NCBI RefSeq assembly: GCF_007748195.1
Contig: NZ_CP037920.1
Location: 5,175,800-5,239,799 of the forward strand
Source: Gimesia aquarii
GTDB taxonomy: Bacteria > Planctomycetota > Planctomycetia > Planctomycetales > Planctomycetaceae
Reading direction: 5' to 3'
DNA length: 64,000 bases
In this document: in pieces, positions 37,178-46,500 of the stretch
Layout: each line of letters starts with the position of its first letter
Position numbering within the stretch: the stretch's first letter is position 1
Notes under the pieces: model-generated
Told to the model about the DNA's origin: nothing
What the model saw: the letters and a program-made list of their open reading frames with translations, nothing else
The model's database searches: none
Made by a program: the position numbers and the translations under genes

Positions 37178-38065
37178 TTATATGAGCCCTGCATTTCGCA
37201 GAGCTTCACGAATCGGTCCCTTTTGCTCTTCAGAAGTTGCTGGCATCGGGGGACGCGGGACTCCACCAGCTCTTCCCTGCAGTTCCATACAATAACGAGT
37301 ATTCGCGGGAAGATTGTCTGCGAAAATCGCGTTCCAGACAGACAGCAATTTTTCATGCAGTTCAAGCCCTTTTTTGTGATTACCAGCCTGGACTGCATCC
37401 CATAATTCAACGCACAATGTGGGAGCCGCAGTGAGAATCGCCGCAATTGATCCCACTGCCCCCAGTGCAAAAGAGGGGTAAAGTAACGCGTCCACTGCAG
37501 TCATGATCCGTGCCCGACTTCCCATCATGATTAAGAGATCTGCCAATAATTTCAGATCTCCCGCGCTTTGTTTCACTCCTATCACTCCGTCTACTTCAGT
37601 AATGATCCTGGTAAGAAGCCCTGGTGAAAGATAAGTCCAGGGCACCACGTTATAAATAATGATAGGAAGCTCGGTAGCGGCAGCAATTTCTGCAAAATGT
37701 CGCACCATCGCATCGTCGTCTGGTCGAAATACATAATGCACCGGAGTGACTTGTAGTGCCGCAACCCCCAAATCTCTGACTGCGCGGCCTCGTTCAATCA
37801 CTTCGGCTGTACTATTCGCAATGATTCCTGTGATCACAGGAACGCGCTTTGCCGCTGTTTCTGTTACCACATCAGTAATCAATCGCGTTTCATCGATTGA
37901 CAACGTATGCCCTTCTCCAGTGCTGCCACAAACAGCCAGCCCATGTATTTTTGCTGTCTCAATCAGATACCGTGCATCTGCGCGCAATGCCTCTTCATCA
38001 ATCGAACCATTAGCGCCAAAGGGAGTGACCATCGGAGGGATAATTCCGACAAGTTGTTCGTACAT
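37178..38065 (-). CDS. DapA-superfamily aldolase (DHDPS / N-acetylneuraminate lyase family)
   Basis: A 295-residue class I aldolase of the dihydrodipicolinate synthase/N-acetylneuraminate lyase superfamily. The Schiff-base residue is Lys165 in GVIGVKQSAGD, the catalytic Tyr is Tyr138 in IIIYNVVPWTY, and the pyruvate carboxylate loop is GSTGEG (47-52). The region after Tyr138 reads YNVVPWT, not the YNVPGRT of true DapA, so biosynthetic DHDPS is unlikely. Sialic acid lyase, 2-keto-3-deoxy-sugar-acid aldolase and related hydrolyase activities remain possible. It lies between a sialidase-like gene and the DUF1559/lipoprotein pair on the same strand. Confidence 0.86.
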   Translation of the reverse strand: MYEQLVGIIPPMVTPFGANGSIDEEALRADARYLIETAKIHGLAVCGSTGEGHTLSIDETRLITDVVTETAAKRVPVITGIIANSTAEVIERGRAVRDLGVAALQVTPVHYVFRPDDDAMVRHFAEIAAATELPIIIYNVVPWTYLSPGLLTRIITEVDGVIGVKQSAGDLKLLADLLIMMGSRARIMTAVDALLYPSFALGAVGSIAAILTAAPTLCVELWDAVQAGNHKKGLELHEKLLSVWNAIFADNLPANTRYCMELQGRAGGVPRPPMPATSEEQKGPIREALRNAGLI

Positions 38066-38151
38066 TCAATCTCTTTCTTCAAGTAAAAAACCAACGTAAT
38101 AAAATCATCAGCGACCAAAACAAAAGTCAGACACGAAACATTGTCTTATGC

Positions 38152-38583
38152 TCAAGGAACTCCCTTCAACCCGGCTTTATCAGACACTAAAAAATCATGC
38201 GTGGCGTTCTCTTTGGGTAAATCAACACTGAGAACAAACGGAGGAAAAAGTGAGTTATCGACATCCGGTGAACTCGGTCGCGTTCCATCTGTAGCAATAA
38301 TCGTTACTAAATGCGGACCGCCAACATGCCCTTTATTCTTGCGTGTCTGAAATGTTCCTTCCCGAATGTCAGCGACTCCAGCTGGCCCCTGATTTCCCTG
38401 CTCTGTATCAGGTTGAAGTAAGATCCGACCAAAGGGAATTCGTTTTTCACCAAAAACAGCTTTGCCTTTGAGTTCATAACGGTTCGCCCCCTCAGAGTTT
38501 GAATGACAACTACTTTGAACCAATACAAAAATAGATGTCAACCACAAAACTCCTGACACCATTCGTTGGAAACGCTGTTTCAT
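38152..38583 (-). CDS. Small exported protein, carboxypeptidase-regulatory-like fold, probable lipoprotein
   Basis: A 143-residue exported protein. A hydrophobic N-terminus ([17 protein letters not shown]) ends in a lipobox-like cysteine at 26. The rest is a single beta-sandwich-like domain ([24 protein letters not shown] ... [21 protein letters not shown]) of the kind that planctomycete genomes often pair with DUF1559 genes. Its start overlaps the DUF1559 stop by 4 nt, so the two are coupled. No enzymatic role is visible. Confidence 0.75.
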   Translation of the reverse strand: MKQRFQRMVSGVLWLTSIFVLVQSSCHSNSEGANRYELKGKAVFGEKRIPFGRILLQPDTEQGNQGPAGVADIREGTFQTRKNKGHVGGPHLVTIIATDGTRPSSPDVDNSLFPPFVLSVDLPKENATHDFLVSDKAGLKGVP

Positions 38584-39551
38584 TGCAAGCCTCCCAGAGG
38601 AAGACCATCCTGGCGTTGCGCCAATTGTCGATACAGGGCCAGATCAATGTTTTCACCGACGAATTGAACAGAACCATCTGCCATCGTGAAGTGCGCTCCG
38701 CCTACATGCCAACTGCCAAAACAACGGGTATGCGTCCCAACAACAGCTCCGATACCTGCCGGATGATTTGTGTAGGGACCATCACTGGGAAAGTAATCAA
38801 CAAGTGGTGTATTAATAGGGTCAACGGCAGCAGCGACAACATTCACATGGCTTGAGTTGCTCGCGTTCCGCGTGCTGGAGGCCCAGGTAAAATAAGTGCC
38901 GTAGGGAGAATTCTGCCCGACCGCAAACCACCAGCGGGATTCACCAACCAGGAATGTGTTTGAAGTTCCATCAATAACATCCCTCATTTTTATACTGGAA
39001 TTCAGAAACAGGATGCCATTTTTAAAAAACAATCGCCGATTACTCGCAGAACCTCCTGTGCACGAAGCATTCGCTTCACTGCCTCCCCCTTGCACACCCC
39101 GATAGTTGGAATTTGGTTCTGCCGAAGCAGCATTAGGAGCGGACGGACATTGATATTTCGAATTCGGACGAATTTGCTGTGGTTCGTTCGTATTAGAAGT
39201 TTCATTCGCAATGCCTGCAAAAGTGCCTTCGAAATTAAAACTGTTGTAGCGGGGAACATCATCCAGGAAAGGAAGAATCATCACAGTCCAGGTGGCGCCA
39301 CGTCTCGCTGAGCCTGGCAACGGACAAGCAGTACTGGTTACGATCGATCCCGAAGGGAATACTCTGTGAGTTTCATGATAATTGTGTAGAGCCAACCCGA
39401 TTTGTTTCATGCGATTCTTGCAATCTGATCGACGGGCAGCCTCACGGGCCTGTTGCACCGCAGGCAGTAACAAGGCAATTAAAATCGCAATGATCGCAAT
39501 CACTACCAAAAGTTCGATCAGCGTGAATCCATAGCGTTTCCTGATATTCAT
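38580..39551 (-). CDS. DUF1559 protein with type II secretion-like prepilin N-terminus
   Basis: A 323-residue DUF1559 protein, a family greatly expanded in planctomycetes. The N-terminus is a class III/prepilin signal: basic MNIRKRYG, then the cleavage-site motif [19 protein letters not shown] with the conserved Glu at +5. A helix continuing into [20 protein letters not shown] and the DUF1559 globular part follow ([19 protein letters not shown], and the closing [16 protein letters not shown]). It probably assembles as a pseudopilin or surface filament subunit. It is divergent from the FCD-AraC regulator and first in the minus-strand gene run 39551-33542. Confidence 0.92.
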   Translation of the reverse strand: MNIRKRYGFTLIELLVVIAIIAILIALLLPAVQQAREAARRSDCKNRMKQIGLALHNYHETHRVFPSGSIVTSTACPLPGSARRGATWTVMILPFLDDVPRYNSFNFEGTFAGIANETSNTNEPQQIRPNSKYQCPSAPNAASAEPNSNYRGVQGGGSEANASCTGGSASNRRLFFKNGILFLNSSIKMRDVIDGTSNTFLVGESRWWFAVGQNSPYGTYFTWASSTRNASNSSHVNVVAAAVDPINTPLVDYFPSDGPYTNHPAGIGAVVGTHTRCFGSWHVGGAHFTMADGSVQFVGENIDLALYRQLAQRQDGLPLGGLQ

Positions 39552-39632
39552 TGTTGAGCGCCTTTATAAATGGAATTGCAAAAGATAATCATTAAAACCA
39601 TCACGGACTCTCTGTTTTTCATTCTATGAGCC

Positions 39633-39662
39633 GTATTGCATGGGTACAATGTTGTATTGACA
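39633..39662 (+). promoter_or_regulatory. Candidate AraC-type site and -35 element between divergent genes
   Basis: GTATTG occurs at 39633 and again at 39654, exactly 21 bp apart, the two-helical-turn spacing usual for AraC-family half sites. The second copy overlaps a consensus TTGACA (39657-39662) placed 46 nt before the FCD-AraC ATG. An inverted repeat TACAA-TG-TTGTA (39645-39656) overlaps both. The -10 is weak (CACATA with 18-bp spacing). Confidence 0.4.
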
Positions 39663-39708
39663 CAGTCTTGCGCGCGAATTCACATAGCCTAATTTAGAAA
39701 TTCATTTT

Positions 39709-40497
39709 ATGAACAAGACCCCCATGAAATCAGTGACTGATCTTCGAGCAAAGCTGGAAGGTTTTGCAGCAAGACATGCCGCTGATAAAGTAATGGGAGG
39801 CGTCGACCCACAACGACTTCTCAACTGTTTTCAGAAATTGCGACAAGCAGCTGAAAGTGGCAACTATCGCCGCTTTGCGCTGGAAGACCAGAAGCTGCAT
39901 CAAACAATTGTTAATATGGCGGATGTACCCGGGTTGAAGCAGGCATGGAGTTCTGTTTTCAATGCACAAAATTCATTTCGTATCAAAACACTTCAACAAT
40001 GCTGGCCCGACCTCTCGGTATTGTTTGAATCACACCGTCCCCTGGTGGATAACATCGCATCGGGAAAATCGGAGGAAGCAGAGGATGAAGCGCTGACCCA
40101 TTTGGATGCTGTCTGGTTTCGGTTAGCTGACGCCACGGAAGATCAATCACTTCCACGCGACTCTCTGTCCAGAGCGTGTGCTTATCTTGCCTTTCATTTT
40201 CACAAACCGATCCGGTTACCTGAATTGTCTCATGAAATTGCAGGTTGCAGCCCTGGGCATCTGGCACGATTGTTCCGTGAAGAACTCGAATTGAGTTTCA
40301 GTGACTACCTGATCGAACTCCGTATGCAAAAAGGAGCGAGCCTGTTACAACATTCGAATCGATCGATTCGAGAAATTGGTGCGCGTGTAGGTTATGCCGA
40401 CCCATCACGGTTCGCGACTCACTTTCGTCGTCGTTTTGGTCTTTCTCCCAGCGAGTTTCGATCCCGATTGGTCAAAGTTCCAAAGCGGCCAGGATGA
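39709..40497 (+). CDS. Chimeric regulator: FCD sensor domain fused to AraC/XylS DNA-binding domain
   Basis: A 262-residue regulator with an unusual architecture. Residues 8-140 match a GntR-type FCD domain in pattern, including a complete metal site: Asp60 and His64 (EDQKLHQTIV), His109 (ESHRPLVDNI) and His131 (EALTHLD). The N-terminal winged helix that always precedes FCD in GntR regulators is absent. Instead residues 155-255 are an AraC double helix-turn-helix: LPELSHEIAGCSPGHLARLFREE, then SIREIGARVGYADPSRFATHFRRRFGLSP-type text. It should sense a small carboxylate and bind direct repeats. It is divergent from the DUF1559/lipoprotein/aldolase/sialidase run, its likely target. Confidence 0.85.
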   Translation: MNKTPMKSVTDLRAKLEGFAARHAADKVMGGVDPQRLLNCFQKLRQAAESGNYRRFALEDQKLHQTIVNMADVPGLKQAWSSVFNAQNSFRIKTLQQCWPDLSVLFESHRPLVDNIASGKSEEAEDEALTHLDAVWFRLADATEDQSLPRDSLSRACAYLAFHFHKPIRLPELSHEIAGCSPGHLARLFREELELSFSDYLIELRMQKGASLLQHSNRSIREIGARVGYADPSRFATHFRRRFGLSPSEFRSRLVKVPKRPG

Positions 40498-40559
40498 AAC
40501 CGGAATTTGTACTTTGATTGTATTCCTCAGATCAAATTTGCTGCTAAATATGCATTCTT

Positions 40560-43500
40560 TTACTTTGCCGCATTGAGATAAGCCAATAAATCAGCCATTT
40601 GCTGTTTATTAATCTGTTTCTCTAAGCCTTCGGGCATGAAAGATAACCGAGAACTAATGAGTTCATCGATGTCAATCCGCAATACCGTATCGCTGGTTCC
40701 ATCGGCACGCGCGATCGTAATACTATTGGCATTTTCCGATTTGATTAACCCGGTAATTGTTCTCCCCTGAGTCGTCACAATCAAGTAGGTCACGTATTGA
40801 GGTTTGACCTCTCGATTTGGATCGAGAATATTTAACAACACTGCCTCTGTGCCTCGATCCTTAATGGCTTTCAAGTCAGCCCCTAATTGCACTCCCACAT
40901 TCTCCAGACGATGACAGGCGGCACAGGATTTCTTGAAAACTTTCTTCCCATTCGCTGGATCTCCCTTCAACTTCAGGGCGGCCTGATACTCCTTAATCAC
41001 ATCAGATCGACCCGTCAGTCGTTGATTATCAAACAGCGACTCAGCCAGTTTCTTGATTTTGCCATCCTGATTTTTCTTCAACAGTGCCACACGCTCCGGA
41101 CTGATATCTCCCGGATTGATCTCGCCGTCCTGGATCGAATCCAGCAAAGTCATCAACCAGGCCTTCCTTGAGAATAACGTCTCAACAGCACTCATGCGCA
41201 ATTGCGGGCTCAAGCTGGGCCAGGCTTCGATGATCAAGCCGGCCACACGATCATCGTTAACCAGCCCTAGTTTGGTAATGGCAGCCTGACGTACCTGAAG
41301 CGGCTGTTGTACTGATAACAACTCTTCGAACACGTCTTTGGTTTCATCAAATTTTCCAATACTCAAAGTATCAATCGCATCCACGCGTGCCTTGACAGGT
41401 AATTTGGAATTCAAAGCTTGCTGAATCGCAGTCTGCATCATACCTTTGAGTAATTGTGCCGTGCGCTGACTGGTGGATTCGGCGATCACTTTCTTGGTCG
41501 AATCGGACGCACGAGAGAGCAATCTTCTGAAAAAGATTTCCGTTAATTTCTGATCTGCGGATGGCATGGCCTCCAGTGAAGTCAGAAACAACTTTACATC
41601 CGCGGCATTCTTTTGCGCTCCGATTTGTACCGCTAAGGCAACCAGAAAATCCTGACTGTGCTTTTCTTTGAGAAATCCGGGAGTCTTTACCAACATCGAA
41701 AAGACCTCTGCTGCTCCCTGATTGAGCGAACTTTGAACCGCCATGCGGATCCATTTATTTGAAGTGTTCTGTCTCAGAATCTTGACCAGTCCCTGATTCC
41801 GTGGGACGGAATCAAAGGCCCCCAAAGAAAAAGCGGCCTGGTACTGAACGTCCAGGGAACTGTCATTGGCCAGCGCAACCATCTGCTCTTGAATGTTCGG
41901 CGATTTCGCAAAGTACTCAGCGATCCTTAAAGCCTGGATACGGACTTGAGCGTCTTGGTCCTGTAGCCCTTTGAGCAATGTTGTTTCGTCTAATGACTTC
42001 AAACCGTCCAACGACCAGAGTGCGGTGGCACGAGTAATTGGTTTCGTTGATCTGGTCGCCAGATTCTTTAAACTTCCACTGACAGAAGTGTCCTGACGTT
42101 CAAATAATAATCGCTGCGCTGTATCGCGGGTCCAGCCGTTGTCACTTTCCAGTAAAGCAACCAGTTCCTGTGATGAGAGCTTCCCATATTGAGGGAGCGC
42201 TGGCTGTTGAAATCCTTTGGGGACAATTCGATAGATGCGTCCTTTATCTTGTCCTCCCACCGGATCTAGGTGTTTGATCACATCTTCTGGAATAAAGGGA
42301 GCCCCTTCGATAAGCTCTCGATACATGTCCAATACATAGAGTGCCCCATCGGGACCGTTTTCGAATTGAACCGGACGAAACCAGACATCACTCGAAGCCA
42401 GAAACTCCGCATCCTGATCGGCACGCGGCGCGATCAATGACAAACCATTGGGTTTCGGCGCGGCGCGATATACCAGATTGTTGGCTGGTTCACCGACAAA
42501 AATATTCCCCTGATATTCAGCGGGCCATGCCCCACCGCGAAAGATCGTGATACCAGTCGCGGCGGTAAAGAAACCGGAAGGTTTGCCCCCTTCAGCGTTT
42601 CCTTTTTTACTTTGTGAACGAATGCGAGTTCGTAAGATACGCCACGGTTCGACCTGGCTGATTCGCATTAACTTTGTGTATTTGCCGCCCGGAGCAATGG
42701 AAACCGGTGCCGCTGGTGGCGCGAGATACGGATTGCGGGCAATATACCGATCGTCATACATCAGCACCTGCATCGGAACACTGTTCGCACACACAAAAAC
42801 CCGATTCCAGTTCCCCAGGCTCATCCCGTGTTGGCCACCACCGGTCGTTAATTCGATAGTGCGCGTCTCCGGGTCGAAAATGACATTACGACCTTTAGTG
42901 TTATACTTTCGCTTTTGTTTATCCGCAGTGACTGTGACCATCCCGCCATCGATGCCTGTCGAAAAATGGATTTTGTTATCCAATCCCCAACGAAACGAAT
43001 TGATCATCCCTTCATCACCACGATCACGGCCAAAGCCGGTCATCACAATTTCTTTGAGGTCGGCAATCCCATCACCAGTCGTGTCTTTACAATAATACAA
43101 GTGGGGTGGAGCGCCCACAAAAACGCCACCTTTATAACTGAATACCGCAGTGGGCAGAGTGAGATCAGTTAAAAAAGGGAAACTCTTATCAAACTTTCCA
43201 TCTCCGTCCGTATCTTCCAGCAACTTAACGGAACTGTAACCTTCTTTTTTTGCGTCATTGTATTCGGGCATCTCAACAACATAAGCACGACCACGGGCAT
43301 CAAAACACATAGCGACTGGATCACGAACTAAAGGCTCAGCAGCAACGAGTTCAATTTGGAAATCGTCATGAATTTTGAATGACTTCAAAGACTCTTCCGG
43401 AGTTCGTGGAAGAATACGAGGCATCTCCGCGGAATAATCGACTTTGGGTTTTGATTTTGAGTTGTCGGCTGACATGACATTGACTGTCAGACCCATAATC

Positions 43501-43568
43501 AAAACAGGAAGGCCAATGGAAAGGATGATCACAGGCCGTAAATTTCTCAGAGCAAAAAGCGAACGCAT
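40560..43568 (-). CDS. Secreted PVC-type haem-binding propeller/HEAT/cytochrome c protein
   Basis: A 1002-residue exported protein with a signal peptide ending about residue 33. Residues about 55-480 are the PVC-type membrane-bound dehydrogenase-like beta-propeller (DDFQIELVAAEPLVRDPVAM; LLEDTDGDGKFDKSFPF; NGPDGALYVLDMYREL). HEAT-like repeats follow (QDAQVRIQALRIAEY, LDVQYQAAFSLGAF). The C-terminal cytochrome c domain has Cys882-x2-Cys885-His886 (SCAACHRL) and the family ending LIVTTQGRTITGLIKSE ... SFMPEGLEKQINKQQM. Family roles are inferred to be periplasmic sugar oxidation feeding haem. It is convergent with the FCD-AraC gene, and its core parallels residues about 630-1630 of the megaprotein at 27245-32461. 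Confidence 0.9.
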   Translation of the reverse strand: MRSLFALRNLRPVIILSIGLPVLIMGLTVNVMSADNSKSKPKVDYSAEMPRILPRTPEESLKSFKIHDDFQIELVAAEPLVRDPVAMCFDARGRAYVVEMPEYNDAKKEGYSSVKLLEDTDGDGKFDKSFPFLTDLTLPTAVFSYKGGVFVGAPPHLYYCKDTTGDGIADLKEIVMTGFGRDRGDEGMINSFRWGLDNKIHFSTGIDGGMVTVTADKQKRKYNTKGRNVIFDPETRTIELTTGGGQHGMSLGNWNRVFVCANSVPMQVLMYDDRYIARNPYLAPPAAPVSIAPGGKYTKLMRISQVEPWRILRTRIRSQSKKGNAEGGKPSGFFTAATGITIFRGGAWPAEYQGNIFVGEPANNLVYRAAPKPNGLSLIAPRADQDAEFLASSDVWFRPVQFENGPDGALYVLDMYRELIEGAPFIPEDVIKHLDPVGGQDKGRIYRIVPKGFQQPALPQYGKLSSQELVALLESDNGWTRDTAQRLLFERQDTSVSGSLKNLATRSTKPITRATALWSLDGLKSLDETTLLKGLQDQDAQVRIQALRIAEYFAKSPNIQEQMVALANDSSLDVQYQAAFSLGAFDSVPRNQGLVKILRQNTSNKWIRMAVQSSLNQGAAEVFSMLVKTPGFLKEKHSQDFLVALAVQIGAQKNAADVKLFLTSLEAMPSADQKLTEIFFRRLLSRASDSTKKVIAESTSQRTAQLLKGMMQTAIQQALNSKLPVKARVDAIDTLSIGKFDETKDVFEELLSVQQPLQVRQAAITKLGLVNDDRVAGLIIEAWPSLSPQLRMSAVETLFSRKAWLMTLLDSIQDGEINPGDISPERVALLKKNQDGKIKKLAESLFDNQRLTGRSDVIKEYQAALKLKGDPANGKKVFKKSCAACHRLENVGVQLGADLKAIKDRGTEAVLLNILDPNREVKPQYVTYLIVTTQGRTITGLIKSENANSITIARADGTSDTVLRIDIDELISSRLSFMPEGLEKQINKQQMADLLAYLNAAK

Positions 43569-43906
43569 TAAATCAATCCTGTTGTGAAAACTAGTGGTGT
43601 GAAAGGGATGGCAGGGCTATTTCTTAACTATGTTCAAATATTATAAAAAGTGGGTACAAGGAATAGAAAGGATCTTTTAGCATAAATCCTATGAATTTAT
43701 GGATGTAGTGTACCTGCAGGTGCTCTTCAAAAGTCGGAAAGTCGGGCAGAAGACTGAAAATGAGATTCTAGGCTGGGTGGTGTTTGGCAGATAGAATCGC
43801 CTCCTCCTTACCAGGTCCAGAATCCTGATCAGCCAAGTTCTGGACCCGGTTAAGCGGGGAAAAGCTAGCCTGCTTGTGTGATTTGCAAAAAGTAATCAGC
43901 CAGTCA
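43569..43906. other. Intergenic region between peroxidase 3' end and PVC haem gene
   Basis: These 338 bp between two minus-strand genes carry the strong hairpin at 43810-43850 and otherwise unremarkable sequence, including the presumed promoter of the PVC haem gene. No ORF or RNA gene is recognised. Confidence 0.45.
43810..43850. repeat. Strong hairpin past the peroxidase gene
   Basis: ACC-A-GGTCCAGAA pairs with TTCTGGACC-C-GGT around a 15-nt loop: twelve pairs with one mismatch. It begins 57 nt beyond the peroxidase stop on the minus strand. No T-run follows on either strand, so a 3'-end stabiliser or Rho-dependent end is more likely than an intrinsic terminator. Confidence 0.5.
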
Positions 43907-46153
43907 CTATCGACGGCGTTTTCTGTGATTGAAATCTAAAATAGGATCAAGGTCATTGGAAGCAAAGACCTGATCCAGCATTCCGTGATTAACGTCACGT
44001 TCATGCCGATGCGACCGACGGTCATCGTCTCGACGATCTGCGTGCTCTCCCCTGTGACGTCCATCATGCCTATGATCACGATCGTCGGTGTCACGCACAT
44101 CGACATCGATCTCCACTCCGTCAGCCACTTCAATGGTGTCATCACCGTCCAAGCCCCGAACCACAATTCGCTCCAGGCCGGTGAAATCCAATTGCAGGCC
44201 GTTGACATCAACGAAACCATCGTTCACGATGATCGAGTCGGTTTGGTCCGTACCTTTGACGATCAATGTATCAGAACGGCCTTCTCCCGCTTCCACGATC
44301 AGACCACCGGGTAGTTCTGCTGTGGTGATCCCCACGACGGTGATGTGCTGCGACCTGCCATTGCTACTCGTGAGCATCAAACGGTCAACGCTATCAAGCG
44401 ACTGACTAGTGATCACCTGCCGCGTTTTGTTGTCGACCACTTCCAGATTTCCGTCTTTTGCGCGAATGGTGGCATCGGTTGTTCTGGTTTCCGCCAGGTC
44501 AACCTGCATGACAGTGGGTGCAAAGAAGACGTTTTCCTGCAATCCCGAGATATCCGAGTTGCGTTCAATCACATCGGCCAGCGTCGTGCCGTTGATTTCC
44601 TTGAGTGCATCACCGGAGAACACGTTTTCGTACCAGAAGCGATCTCCATCACGCAGTCGTTCGAACTGATCGATGATGATGGTCGTGAACGTCTCCCCCA
44701 TACTCGATCCCGGCAGATGATCTTCGGCCAGGCCGCCGACCCACAGATCGATGTTATCAACTGTGCCGTACAGCGCTTCCAGTTTGGCAGCGACTTCCGG
44801 ATCGGATGAGATGTCGGAGAAGCTTTCCACGGCTTCCAGTCCCAAAGCAACCCTTGTTGAGTTATAGTCTGACAGTCCATGGTCGCGACCACGCTGAATA
44901 TTCAACGACGCCAGATCGAAACCGCCGGCTCCTGGAGGACCAAACAGGAAGTTGCGAACATCATCAACGACTTCGTTATCGAGTTCCTGTGCCAAATTCA
45001 CGGTTACCCCGCGCAACAGAGAATCAATCCCATGGTCTTCCAGTTCGCTCGGGTTGAAGAACGCGTCCAACAACGCAATATTGCCTTCGTCAGCAACGTT
45101 CCCGTTCTCGTCAAGCCGCAACAGTTCGGACGAGAGCATGGAGTGCCCAAAGCGATAGGCGGCATTTGAAAATTCGTTGGCGATACTGGGATCGACCGTG
45201 GAATCATATCCAGCGTATTCACTGACAGCACCGGTGCCGAACAAAGCCGGGAGGAATTCATTGAACGTGATTGCCTGTAACTGGGCAGCAACGGTCTGCC
45301 GCGCCTGTTGATACAGTTCTTCATCGGTCAGGTTCGGGTTTTCAGTTGCCAACTCTGTCGCAATCCGATTGTGCTCGCGCACCCAGATGGTGTGCATCGC
45401 AGTCAATGCGACGTTCTCGTTGGCCCGAATATCGCCCGCCAAAAAGAAGCCATCGTCTCCGTATGGCAGCAGATCACCGTCACTGGTTGCCAGCAGGCCA
45501 CCTTCGAAAGTTCTCAACTGGGCGGCCAACTCTTCATCCGAACCGTAGATTACCGAACCATCGATAAACGCCGTAATCTGATTGATCTGCTGTCGAACAC
45601 CGTTCTCATCCTCTTCGAATATTGATCGATTCAGATTAATAACAGCATCCCCAGTGCCTGTTGGATCGAAAAATACGTCACCGGTCGGTACTTCGATCGG
45701 GAATGACTCCAGCGGATTTCCGTCTGCATCATGAGCGGCTTCGGTCAGGGTGATATCATGATCGAGGAATTGTCCCCATAACCAGAAGATGTCTGTCAGA
45801 TAGCGATCGTTGGTTTCAGAAGAGTCTGCGGCAGCGATGACATTGCTGATTTCACGAGCACTTGGACGATCTTCCCCCGCAGGAGTCGACAGGCCGTCAC
45901 CATAGTCCGCGTTGGCCAGACGCAGAAGTTCTGTGTCGGTACTGCCGAGTTCCGGGTTGTTGATGTTATTGCCAATCCCGTCGATCGATGCGTATTCGGT
46001 AACGGTGTTTGACTCCGTGTTCGAATCGATAATGTCGGTTGAGATGGAATTCACCGCAGAGAGCAATTGACGATCTTCAAGGTACTCAGCAGCTGAAATG
46101 TGATATGATTTACGGGTGGCCTTGCGTTGACGATTGGGTTTTCTTAATAGCAT
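43907..46153 (-). CDS. Animal-type haem peroxidase with planctomycete LExR-LL N-terminal motif
   Basis: A 748-residue member of the peroxidase-cyclooxygenase (animal haem peroxidase) superfamily. The ATG at 46153 is chosen because AGGAG lies 8 nt upstream; the frame also extends to a GTG at 46219. Catalytic residues are intact: distal Gln128 and His132 with Ca2+-ligand Asp133 (WGQFLDHDITL), Arg259 (WVREHNRIA) and proximal His337 (AAYRFGHSML). The N-terminus has no normal signal peptide but carries LEDRQLLSA at 25-33, a motif typical of large planctomycete surface proteins and probably an export or anchoring signal. A beta-propeller-like or Ca2+-binding region (VVRGLDGDDTIEV) and a very charged His/Asp/Arg-rich tail (about residues 690-725) close the protein. 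The secreted enzyme probably makes hypohalous acids or radicals. Confidence 0.9.
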   Translation of the reverse strand: MLLRKPNRQRKATRKSYHISAAEYLEDRQLLSAVNSISTDIIDSNTESNTVTEYASIDGIGNNINNPELGSTDTELLRLANADYGDGLSTPAGEDRPSAREISNVIAAADSSETNDRYLTDIFWLWGQFLDHDITLTEAAHDADGNPLESFPIEVPTGDVFFDPTGTGDAVINLNRSIFEEDENGVRQQINQITAFIDGSVIYGSDEELAAQLRTFEGGLLATSDGDLLPYGDDGFFLAGDIRANENVALTAMHTIWVREHNRIATELATENPNLTDEELYQQARQTVAAQLQAITFNEFLPALFGTGAVSEYAGYDSTVDPSIANEFSNAAYRFGHSMLSSELLRLDENGNVADEGNIALLDAFFNPSELEDHGIDSLLRGVTVNLAQELDNEVVDDVRNFLFGPPGAGGFDLASLNIQRGRDHGLSDYNSTRVALGLEAVESFSDISSDPEVAAKLEALYGTVDNIDLWVGGLAEDHLPGSSMGETFTTIIIDQFERLRDGDRFWYENVFSGDALKEINGTTLADVIERNSDISGLQENVFFAPTVMQVDLAETRTTDATIRAKDGNLEVVDNKTRQVITSQSLDSVDRLMLTSSNGRSQHITVVGITTAELPGGLIVEAGEGRSDTLIVKGTDQTDSIIVNDGFVDVNGLQLDFTGLERIVVRGLDGDDTIEVADGVEIDVDVRDTDDRDHRHDGRHRGEHADRRDDDRRSHRHERDVNHGMLDQVFASNDLDPILDFNHRKRRR

Positions 46154-46500
46154 TTCGAGTTCTCCTGATGCGTGCAGTGGCATGCGCGCAGTTCTCTCGA
46201 ACTGATCGACGGAAGCCACCAGACGCGTGGTTGATTTTTTGTATAGACGAAGGCCCGCCCTACAAAAGGTTGATCAACCGGACTACTCAAGACAGCGAGT
46301 ATTCCTTTTAGATAGAGTCTCTAATTTGAAAAACGAAAACCCGTTAAACTGATCCACAGAAATTCGACAGAAAATTTATCAAATTCATCAAAATGGATAT
46401 GTTCGACACCTGTCAGTTCACTAGAGTTCGTTTCGAAATTCAAAATTAAGTGGACAGGCCGGTACCAAATCAGGCTCAGAAAATTTGTGAACGATAAAGC

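Noticed and set aside
37178-38065. Biosynthetic dihydrodipicolinate synthase (dapA)
   Set aside because: The YNVVPWT segment replaces the usual YNVPGRT and the neighbours are catabolic or secreted proteins, so a catabolic aldolase of the superfamily fits better.
46154-46219. Longer peroxidase N-terminus from a GTG at 46219
   Set aside because: The ATG at 46153 has AGGAG 8 nt upstream and gives the usual short basic run before the LEDRQLL motif.
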